This document shows, one piece after another, positions 1 to 5,516 of a stretch of DNA of 9,641 bases. The stretch spans positions 1 to 9,641 of the forward strand of contig CAYQAL010000030.1 in the NCBI GenBank assembly GCA_964415465.1, read 5' to 3'. Both the position numbers and the translations under genes were made by a program. Every line of letters starts with the position of its first letter. Position 1 is the first letter of the stretch. The notes under the pieces are model-generated. The model saw only the letters and a list, made by a program, of their open reading frames with translations, was not told the DNA's origin and did no database searches. This stretch comes from JAGOTP01 sp964415465 (lineage in GTDB: Bacteria > Patescibacteriota > Patescibacteriia > 2-12-FULL-60-25).

Positions 1-15
1 GTTAAATAATCGTCT

Positions 16-61
16 TTGCAACTCGAGATCAAGGACTCGATACTAAATTGCTTTTTATAAG
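16..61 (+). promoter_or_regulatory. candidate promoter of the three-gene membrane protein operon
   Basis: A TTGCAA box (16-21) and a GATACT box (39-44) are 17 bp apart, each matching four of six sigma-70 consensus bases. A second possible -10, TATAAG (56-61), matches five of six but has no clear -35. The stretch is AT-rich and lies just before the first gene. The hexamer ACTCGA occurs twice (21-26 and 35-40), once in the spacer and once overlapping the -10, and could be an operator, though this is speculative. The window edge leaves little upstream context. Confidence 0.35.
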
Positions 62-101
62 AAAAGAAGCTTAAATAGCCTGTCCCCTAGGAATCAACTA
101 C

Positions 102-110
102 GGAAGGAGG
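102..110 (+). promoter_or_regulatory. strong ribosome binding site deciding a TTG start
   Basis: GGAAGGAGG sits six bases before TTG at 117. It supports this rare start codon over the in-frame ATG at 147, which has no such site. The next gene has nearly the same sequence before its start. Confidence 0.8.
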
Positions 111-116
111 GACGCC

Positions 117-728
117 TTGGAACTACCGACGAACTTTCACAAACTGATGGGCCTGATTGGAGGCATCATCGCCTTCCTCGGGTTCATGCCCTACATCACC
201 ACGATGGTGAAGGGTACGAGCAAGCCCAGTCGCGCAAGCTGGGCTGTCTGGTCCGTCATGGGCCTGGTGATCCTCGGGACGTACTACGCGTCTGGAGCTC
301 GCAACAACCTGCCGGTCACGATCGCCCTTGCCGTCGGGCCGATCGTCACTTTCCTCTTCACCCTCAAGTACGGAGAAGGTGGCGATAACACGTTCGACAA
401 GACGTGCCTGATCGGAGCGTTGGGCAGCCTCGCCCTCTGGAAGGGCCTGAACTCGCCCGTACTCGGCCTCTGCGGAGCGCTGATCACCGACTTCATCGGC
501 GTGCTGCCCACCTGGCGCAACTTCCTCAAGAAGGGCGATCAAGAAGAGTGGCCTGCCTGGGTGATCTGGTCGGTTGGGAACATCTGCAACATGTTCACGA
601 TCGAGAAACTCACCGTTCAAGACGCCCTCTACCCGACCTACTACCTGGTCGGGACGGGCGTGAGCACGTTCCTCGTGCTCCGCGGACACTACCGGAAGAA
701 GACCAACAACGCCCGGAAGGAGGTGTGA
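117..728 (+). CDS. seven-helix PQ-loop/SWEET-like membrane protein, first of three paralogs
   Basis: The 203-residue protein is very hydrophobic, with about seven membrane segments near residues 10-29, 41-58, 65-84, 95-110, 113-131, 145-162 and 171-189. This gives a 3+1+3 plan with an internal repeat. In repeat one, MPY (24-26) is followed by KPSRASW and a WxxW (42-45); in repeat two, LPTW (130-133) is followed by WPAW and a WxxW (148-151). The pattern matches a PQ-loop motif with Gln replaced. SWEET and PnuC carriers share this architecture, and PnuC, as I recall, has a WxxW in helix 6, where the second pair lies here. Transport of a small solute is therefore an inference; no substrate can be read. 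The TTG start is set by its ribosome binding site. The stop lies one base before the next start, so the genes are probably cotranscribed. Confidence 0.85.
   Translation: MELPTNFHKLMGLIGGIIAFLGFMPYITTMVKGTSKPSRASWAVWSVMGLVILGTYYASGARNNLPVTIALAVGPIVTFLFTLKYGEGGDNTFDKTCLIGALGSLALWKGLNSPVLGLCGALITDFIGVLPTWRNFLKKGDQEEWPAWVIWSVGNICNMFTIEKLTVQDALYPTYYLVGTGVSTFLVLRGHYRKKTNNARKEV
715..725 (+). promoter_or_regulatory. ribosome binding site of the second paralog, embedded in the end of the first
   Basis: GGAAGGAGGTG lies in the last codons of the upstream gene and ends directly at its TGA stop (726-728). The AGGAGG core is six bases before ATG at 730. This arrangement favours translational coupling. 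Confidence 0.8.
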
Positions 729-729
729 G

Positions 730-1350
730 ATGAACATCGACATTCTCGGAACAACTCTCACGCGTGATCACGTGATCGCGCTCATCCAGCTCGCGCCCTT
801 CCTATGGGCGTTCTGGGTGTACAACAGGAAAGCGATCCAGAAGGAGAGCGCACCCAGCAAGGCGACGTGGGGACTCTGGGCCTTCACGTCGACCCTGAAT
901 GCCTTCTCCTACAGCTCCCTGAGCGGTGACCTGGTGAAGGCCGCCCTCGGGATCGTCGACGCGTTCGCATGCCTGTTCACCTTCGTCGTGGTGCTCCGGT
1001 ACCACGGAACAACGAAGCTCACGCGGAACGAGAAGACCGCCCTCGCGATTGGCCTCACGGCCATCGTCGCGTGGCTCCTCTTCCGCAAGGCCTTCTACGC
1101 CAACGCCATCCTCCAGGTCGCGGTGTTCGTCTCGTTCGTGCCGCCCATCATTCATACCTGGAAGGAACCTAGACGTGAGCCGACGCTGCCGTGGCTCCTG
1201 TGGACGGTCGTGTACATCTCGAACTTCGTGCTCGTGATCGTGCGGCACGGGTCGTGGAAGGACATGATCTACCCCATCAACTACATCATCCTCCACGGAG
1301 CGGTGTGGGCGCTGGCAACTCGCACACCGAAGCAGGAGGTGGCCAAGTGA
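730..1350 (+). CDS. seven-helix PQ-loop/SWEET-like membrane protein, second paralog
   Basis: The 206-residue protein has the same plan as its upstream neighbour, with segments near 15-31, 46-62, 71-90, 102-118, 122-141, 154-171 and 181-197. Repeat one has APSKATW with WxxW at 47-50; repeat two has FVPP (136-139), then LPWLLW with WxxW at 155-158. A D-x-[LI]-YP-x-x-Y block before the last helix (178-185) matches the first paralog (169-176). Overall identity to that paralog looks low, so the duplication is probably old and the products may have different roles or form a heteromer. Its last bases overlap the GTG start of the third gene by four. Function is unknown; a solute carrier is the best guess. 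Confidence 0.85.
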   Translation: MNIDILGTTLTRDHVIALIQLAPFLWAFWVYNRKAIQKESAPSKATWGLWAFTSTLNAFSYSSLSGDLVKAALGIVDAFACLFTFVVVLRYHGTTKLTRNEKTALAIGLTAIVAWLLFRKAFYANAILQVAVFVSFVPPIIHTWKEPRREPTLPWLLWTVVYISNFVLVIVRHGSWKDMIYPINYIILHGAVWALATRTPKQEVAK

Positions 1351-1964
1351 TCTACACGATCAGCGTCATCCTCGCTGCCGTGCTGAGCATCGGCTCCTCC
1401 ATCGTCTACGCCGTCTGGATGTGGCGACGTCAGACCGGATCAGCACCGGCAACGTGGATCCTCATGTTCGTCATGATGACCATGGCGAGCTGGATGTACC
1501 TCACTTCGCCGCATCACTCGCTCACGGGGAACATCGGGTTGCTCGCAGCAGCGGTCAACACGATCGTGATCCTGGCAGCCATGCTGGCAAGACGAGCACT
1601 CGACGGAACGCTCGGTGATGTCGCCTTCAACCGGGTGCAGCGGTTCTGCCTCGGTAGTGGCGCCGTCATCGTCGCCGGCTGGCTCATCGCGAAGCAGAGC
1701 CACACGCTCGTGGCATACTGCCTCGTCCAGCTTCTCGGAGTCGTCGCCTACGCCGCCACCGTTCACAAGCTGTGGCGCGTGACCGAGACGAGCGAACGAT
1801 ATGTGCTCTGGGTCTGTGGATTCCTGGGCTGCCTCGCGGCCCTGTATCCCGCCATCGTACGCCGAGACATCTACTCGGCCATCTACCTCGTGCGTGCGAT
1901 CCCTTCCACGCTCGGGATGACCTTTCTCCTCTGGCGCATCAAGCGTCGGATGGTGACAACGTGA
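1347..1964 (+). CDS. seven-helix PQ-loop/SWEET-like membrane protein, third and most divergent paralog
   Basis: I place the start at GTG 1347, inside a GTGA overlap with the preceding stop. AGGAGG at 1334-1339 lies seven bases upstream; the in-frame ATG at 1191 would run far into the upstream gene. The resulting 205-residue protein matches the length of the other two. Membrane segments fall near 4-23, 36-53, 62-80, 99-115, 119-137, 153-170 and 177-196. The repeat motif is eroded: APATW (34-37) is followed by M at the second Trp position, and the second repeat keeps only W155. If the Trp pairs bind substrate, this subunit may have lost binding and act as a partner. The family assignment rests on length, topology, gene order and residual motifs, and needs profile comparison. 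Confidence 0.8.
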   Translation: MIYTISVILAAVLSIGSSIVYAVWMWRRQTGSAPATWILMFVMMTMASWMYLTSPHHSLTGNIGLLAAAVNTIVILAAMLARRALDGTLGDVAFNRVQRFCLGSGAVIVAGWLIAKQSHTLVAYCLVQLLGVVAYAATVHKLWRVTETSERYVLWVCGFLGCLAALYPAIVRRDIYSAIYLVRAIPSTLGMTFLLWRIKRRMVTT

Positions 1965-2098
1965 ACAACCTCTACCGCACTCGCGGCAGCAACCACCACT
2001 TCCTTATCTTGGTGAACCTGCCCGGGTGCGTTGTCTGTTTTAAAAGGGAGTCTTTTTTATTTTCTATTTTCTCATTACTCAAGCTCTATCCTAGATAG
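1961..2098 (+). CDS. possible 45-residue ORF overlapping the third paralog
   Basis: A GTG at 1961 overlaps the upstream TGA as GTGA, the same junction type as between the second and third paralogs. The frame stays open to TAG at 2096-2098. The product would start MNNLYRTRGS and end in a hydrophobic, Phe-rich stretch. The ribosome binding site is weak (GGATGG) and composition drops abruptly to AT-rich near 2035, inside the ORF. It could be a small membrane peptide, the decayed start of a lost fourth gene, or chance. I recognise no family. Confidence 0.2.
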   Translation: MNNLYRTRGSNHHFLILVNLPGCVVCFKRESFLFSIFSLLKLYPR

Positions 2099-2122
2099 GG
2101 TCCCGTCTGATGCCTCCGGACC
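2086..2122 (+). other. two adjacent short hairpins in the intergenic region
   Basis: CTATC-CTA-GATAG (2086-2098) is followed directly by GGTCC (2099-2103) pairing with GGACC (2118-2122), with one further pair after a bulge. Neither has a T-tract. They may belong to a structured 3' untranslated region or a small RNA ending at the terminator near 2200. Apart from the possible small ORF and these hairpins, I see no gene in 1965-2159. Confidence 0.3.
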
Positions 2123-2159
2123 GTTGAACAAAGAACACTCGAGGCAAGACAACTTCCTT

Positions 2160-2220
2160 AGCTGCACTTCACGAGAATATCTGCTCGGTGAAACGTGCAG
2201 CTATTTTCGTTCTCTTCTTT
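2160..2220 (+). terminator. long imperfect hairpin with T-rich tail, likely terminator of the three-gene operon
   Basis: AGCTGCAC (2160-2167) pairs with GTGCAGCT (2195-2202). Inside, TTCAC (2168-2172) pairs with GTGAA (2188-2192) and GAG (2173-2175) with CTC (2184-2186). This leaves an eight-base loop, a bulged G (2187) and an AC bulge (2193-2194). A pyrimidine-rich tail, TATTTTCGTTCTCTTCTTT, follows. The tail is less uniform than in classical terminators. The stem is long enough to suggest a small RNA as an alternative. Confidence 0.6.
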
Positions 2221-2230
2221 ATTGAAAAGC

Positions 2231-2260
2231 AAAAACACATCCGAAATCAGATGTGTTTTT
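2231..2260 (-). terminator. perfect 11-bp bidirectional terminator after tRNA-Glu
   Basis: AAAAACACATC (2231-2241) pairs perfectly with GATGTGTTTTT (2250-2260) around an eight-base loop. Because the stem begins with A5 and ends with T5, it gives a U-tract on either strand. It begins three bases after the tRNA CCA end on the minus strand, so it should end the wall operon/tRNA transcript and also block plus-strand read-through from the convergent operon. Confidence 0.75.
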
Positions 2261-2263
2261 GTA

Positions 2264-2338
2264 TGGTAGCCCCAGGGGGAATCGAACCCCCATTTTCCCC
2301 GTGAGAGGGGGATGTCCTAGCCATTAAACGATGAGGCC
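2264..2338 (-). tRNA. tRNA-Glu (anticodon CTC)
   Basis: The minus strand folds into a complete 75-base cloverleaf with encoded CCA. The acceptor arm is GGCCTCA/TGGGGCT with discriminator A. The D arm is GTTT/GGAC, the anticodon stem TCCCC/GGGGA with loop CTCTCAC, and the T arm GGGGG/CCCCC with loop TTCGATT. Anticodon CTC reads GAG and gives glutamate. The first acceptor pair is G1-U72, a wobble rather than the usual Watson-Crick pair. The gene starts 20 bases after the MurF-like stop with no obvious promoter of its own in that gap, so it is probably released from the operon transcript. Confidence 0.95.
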
Positions 2339-2353
2339 GTATATTGGTGGCGC

Positions 2354-2367
2354 TACAGCTAGCTGTA
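2354..2367. repeat. perfect 14-bp palindrome over the MurF-like stop codon
   Basis: TACAGCTAGCTGTA is an exact inverted repeat that contains the TAG stop (minus strand, 2361-2359) and lies 15 bases before the tRNA 5' end. It could be a protein-binding site or a small hairpin (stem five, loop four) acting in processing. Chance is possible. Confidence 0.5.
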
Positions 2368-3711
2368 CCGTTGCCACGCTTTGTCCTGACGAACCAACAA
2401 CTCTGCGGCACGATTTGGCTCTGCCATAAGCTCTTTGACCAAGCGGTCCATGCGAGCTCCGACGGAGTCCAACCGACCCTCTGATGCTTTGGCGAAGATG
2501 ATGTCCCCTGGCTTAATAAAGCGCTGGAGCCACTGCCCCGCTTCTGGCACATCCTCGAACACTTTTACCTGTTCGTCGGTCATACCATTTGCGAGCGCAC
2601 CTTCGGCCAAAACCCGCGCCATCCTACCACATGGGACCAAGAGGTCAATTTTGAGCTTCGCTGCTTCGGCACCAATAAAGCGGTGCATTCGCTCGGCCGA
2701 CTCCCCTAGTTCACGCATTTCACCGATACAGGCAATCTTGCGCTGACCTGGACGAACAGGCGTTTCAGCCAAGTCGCGGAGACCAGCTAACACAGCGGAC
2801 GGAGAAGCGTTATAGGTGTCGTCGTAGAGTGTCGTGGCCTTAATGCCTGGAATGATGCGCGTGCGACCTGGGTAGGGTTCAAAGTGATTCGCAAAGGCAC
2901 GGTACTCCTCTGGAGTGAAGTCAAGCGCAACAGCTACTGCTAGAGCCGCCCCAACCGCATACGCCACCGAGCGACCAAAGACATTTGGAATGTAGAACGT
3001 TTCTTCACGCTGGAGGACCTTGTAGCGGAGCTGGATACCCGTAGGGACCTCGCCATGATCCGTCGCCTTGGTGATGATCTTGTGCTCAAGGATACGGATA
3101 TCCGCCGCATCGGATTCGCCGAAGGTGAGTAAAGGAGCCGCAGTCGCATGACGCATCGCAAACACACGACGATCGTCGGCATTCAAGACAACCGTACCCT
3201 CAGTGCGCGTTCGCATTACCGGCTTCGTTTCTTCATCGACCAAGGCTTCCGCTGATGGGAAGTTCGAGGTGTGAACAGGGGTCAAACCTTCGTTGTCTGG
3301 CATGACAGCGCTCACAACGGCTAGGTCAGGCGTAAGCAAATCCAAAAGGTAGTCTAAATCCCCTGGCTTGTCCGCCCCGATTTCAAACACAAACGTCTTC
3401 ACGCCGAGCCGCTTCAAGCCAGAGCCATAGACAAACCCATCTTTCAGCAAGCGAAACCAAGCACCGACGGAGCGACTTGGCGCATCGTGACCAAAGACGG
3501 TTAACGGAACGCCGAGTTCGTTATTGTAGCTTTTTGGAGAAACACGAAATGGGGCGCTGTGGTCGTGGCATTCAAGCATCGCCCCGATCGCTCGTTTGGT
3601 AGTGGTCTTCCCAACCGCACCGCTGACCGTGATCACAAACGGACGCTCGCGTAAGAGTACGCGTTTCGCCTGTTGGCCCAGCCATCCCTCCAACGCTGTT
3701 CGGAGACTCAT
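2359..3711 (-). CDS. murF: MurF-like Mur ligase lacking the N-terminal substrate domain
   Basis: Canonical MurF joins D-Ala-D-Ala to UDP-MurNAc-tripeptide in the cytoplasm using ATP. This 450-residue protein has the Mur ligase core: P-loop GAVGKTT (31-37), YNNELGVPLTV (62-72), FEIGADKPGDL (109-119), NADD (177-180) and the MurF-typical DDTYNASP (297-304), followed by the C-terminal domain with GDIIFAKAS (402-410). The P-loop is about 75 residues closer to the N-terminus than in E. coli MurF, so the UDP-binding first domain is absent; an extra segment near 75-105 and a longer C-terminal tail make up the length. By spacing from H147 and G172, E161 sits where E. coli has the carbamylated lysine (from memory of that sequence). 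MurF is the closest family but the exact substrate is unsure. It lies 20 bases after the PBP gene and lacks a clear SD. Confidence 0.85.
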   Translation of the reverse strand: MSLRTALEGWLGQQAKRVLLRERPFVITVSGAVGKTTTKRAIGAMLECHDHSAPFRVSPKSYNNELGVPLTVFGHDAPSRSVGAWFRLLKDGFVYGSGLKRLGVKTFVFEIGADKPGDLDYLLDLLTPDLAVVSAVMPDNEGLTPVHTSNFPSAEALVDEETKPVMRTRTEGTVVLNADDRRVFAMRHATAAPLLTFGESDAADIRILEHKIITKATDHGEVPTGIQLRYKVLQREETFYIPNVFGRSVAYAVGAALAVAVALDFTPEEYRAFANHFEPYPGRTRIIPGIKATTLYDDTYNASPSAVLAGLRDLAETPVRPGQRKIACIGEMRELGESAERMHRFIGAEAAKLKIDLLVPCGRMARVLAEGALANGMTDEQVKVFEDVPEAGQWLQRFIKPGDIIFAKASEGRLDSVGARMDRLVKELMAEPNRAAELLVRQDKAWQRYS

Positions 3712-3731
3712 AGGAAGTTCATGGTAGAAAA

Positions 3732-5516
3732 TTAACTGTCCTTCGGCAACGGTCGTTCCGGTTGGATGTGGAAATACGACATCAAGAACTGAGCAATCTC
3801 TCCAAAGACCGGGGCAGCCGATGACTCAGCGAATTGAACTGTTCTTGGCCGTTCAATCTTCACGATCATGGCGAATTTTGGATGGTCGGCTGGAGCGTAG
3901 CCAGCAAATGAGCCGATTGTTTGGTCAGACGGAAGGTAGCCACCGCCTTTTGGGTTCGGAATCTGGGCCGTTCCCGTCTTTCCCGCCACGTAATAGCCAG
4001 GCACCCCTGCACGCTTTCCATGCCCATTCTCGACAACGTTGACCATCATTCCGGTTACCAAACGAGCTGTGCGTGCACTCACCACCTCACGGATCGGCTG
4101 TGGCTTCGTCTTCGTGCTTTCGCCATTCCGAATCACCTCTTGAACAATATATGGTTTCATTAATGTTCCATTGTTGGCCAGCGCGGCATAGGCAGAAACC
4201 AACTGGAGTGGCGTGGTGGTGATTCCTTGTCCGAACGAAGCCGTTGCCGCAAAGATCTGGCCTTTTCGATCTAAACTCGCAATCGTACCTTTGGTTTCCG
4301 CCGGCAACTCGACCCCCGTCTTCTCTCCAAAACCAAAACGCTTCATGTATTCACGAAAGTTTTCGCGGCCAACTAAGCGTTGAACAAAAATTGTACCCGT
4401 ATTCAATGACTTCTCTAGAACGTCCAGCATGCTCTGCGTCCCATGCGCTTTCTTGTCAGAGTTACGAATCTTGAAATCATCGATCTCTTCTACTCCTTTA
4501 TCCACGTAGATCGTTTGCGGCGTAATCTTCCCCGATTCAATCCCAGCCGCCATAGTAAAGGCTTTGAAAATAGATCCTGGTTCATACGGAGTAAAGGTGG
4601 CTGGATTATTCAGAACGCCTACATCCTTAATCTTGCTCACCTCAGATGGGAGAAAATCCGGATACGAGCACATGCTTAAAATCGCTCCCGTCTCCGGCTC
4701 CATTACGATCACCGTGGCACTGTCAGCCTCGAAATTCGCAACCGCCTGACGAACTTTCTCACAGACAAACTGCTGGATGCTCCGGTCGATCGTCAGAACG
4801 ATGTCTGCTCCATTTTGTGGAGGTTTCACAGTGGCCTGGCCAAACGCTAAACGACGACCCAAGGCATCACGCTCCCCTTCAATCATCCCCGGCTCCCCGG
4901 CCAACAATGCATCTTCATAACTCTCGACACCGTATCTCCCCTCTCGATTCCCCTCGTCATTCGTCACAGTAAACCCAATCAGCTGACCCCCCATCCCCGT
5001 TTCTGGATAGAGTCGAGCTGAACCATGAGCCACCCAGAGACCTCGCACCGCTTTCTCACGAATCTTAGCCACACTTTCGAACGGAATATCTTTCGCTAAC
5101 GGTAAATAGGCGGAGCTACTTGCTGCGACAAAACGCGCGAGCAGCTCCTCTTTGGGCTGACCTAAGATCTCCGCCGCTTGGCCCGCGACCTCATCCATAT
5201 TTTTCATCTCGCGTGGAGCCGCGAACAGGTTCCAAGCTGGACGATCCTTGGCAACTGGGTAGAGCTTCTTATCCCACTGATCACGCACGTAGATCGTTCC
5301 GCGGTTTGGTTCAAGTGAGGCCTTCAAATCATGCTGGTCAGAGGCTAATAGCTGATACACCGCATGCTCCATAATTTGGAGCTGAAAAAAGCGAGCGGCT
5401 AACAACAAACCTAACAAAATACACCCCGCCTGCACGACACGAACACGGGTCAAAAAAGGGACAGTCGTCTCGCGAGGACGGAAGGTTGGTCTAGTGAGTC
5501 GAAGGGGCTGTGCCAT
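3732..5516 (-). CDS. class B penicillin-binding protein (FtsI/PBP2-type transpeptidase)
   Basis: This membrane-anchored D,D-transpeptidase should cross-link peptidoglycan outside the membrane. From ATG 5516 it has 594 residues: a basic cytoplasmic N-terminus, one membrane helix near 27-46, a dimerisation/pedestal domain starting around EPNRGTIY (69-76), then the catalytic domain. The three active-site motifs are intact: SIFK (S315, K318), SLN (370-372) and KTG (513-515). No C-terminal PASTA repeat is seen. A GTG at 5522 is also in frame, but ATG 5516 has a short AGG five bases upstream. The start overlaps the mutase 3' end by 26 bases, implying coupled expression. Whether it serves division (FtsI) or elongation (PBP2) cannot be settled here; the nearby murF-like gene fits a division-and-cell-wall type arrangement. 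Confidence 0.9.
   Translation of the reverse strand: MAQPLRLTRPTFRPRETTVPFLTRVRVVQAGCILLGLLLAARFFQLQIMEHAVYQLLASDQHDLKASLEPNRGTIYVRDQWDKKLYPVAKDRPAWNLFAAPREMKNMDEVAGQAAEILGQPKEELLARFVAASSSAYLPLAKDIPFESVAKIREKAVRGLWVAHGSARLYPETGMGGQLIGFTVTNDEGNREGRYGVESYEDALLAGEPGMIEGERDALGRRLAFGQATVKPPQNGADIVLTIDRSIQQFVCEKVRQAVANFEADSATVIVMEPETGAILSMCSYPDFLPSEVSKIKDVGVLNNPATFTPYEPGSIFKAFTMAAGIESGKITPQTIYVDKGVEEIDDFKIRNSDKKAHGTQSMLDVLEKSLNTGTIFVQRLVGRENFREYMKRFGFGEKTGVELPAETKGTIASLDRKGQIFAATASFGQGITTTPLQLVSAYAALANNGTLMKPYIVQEVIRNGESTKTKPQPIREVVSARTARLVTGMMVNVVENGHGKRAGVPGYYVAGKTGTAQIPNPKGGGYLPSDQTIGSFAGYAPADHPKFAMIVKIERPRTVQFAESSAAPVFGEIAQFLMSYFHIQPERPLPKDS

Noticed and set aside
123..761. 212-codon minus-strand open frame opposite the first carrier gene
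   Set aside because: It is rich in Arg, Glu, Asp and Val as expected from the complement of GC-rich coding sequence, and the plus strand has the better start site and a membrane protein pattern.
766..777. Perfect palindrome GATCACGTGATC shortly after the start of the second paralog
   Set aside because: It lies inside coding sequence and encodes ordinary residues (DHVI); with no second copy seen it is most simply chance.
1191..1346. Long upstream extension of the third paralog from ATG 1191
   Set aside because: It would overlap the second gene by 160 bases, adds an Arg/His-rich segment unlike a membrane protein, and the GTG at 1347 has a good ribosome binding site and gives the family length.
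21..2145. ACTCGAG occurring near 21 and again near 2137, considered as insertion-site repeats
   Set aside because: Seven bases is too short, and the flanks do not match; no attachment repeat of the tRNA 3' end is visible in the window.
2031..2225. 64-codon open frame in the intergenic region
   Set aside because: It starts with TTG without a ribosome binding site, runs through the terminator hairpin and has no recognisable motif.
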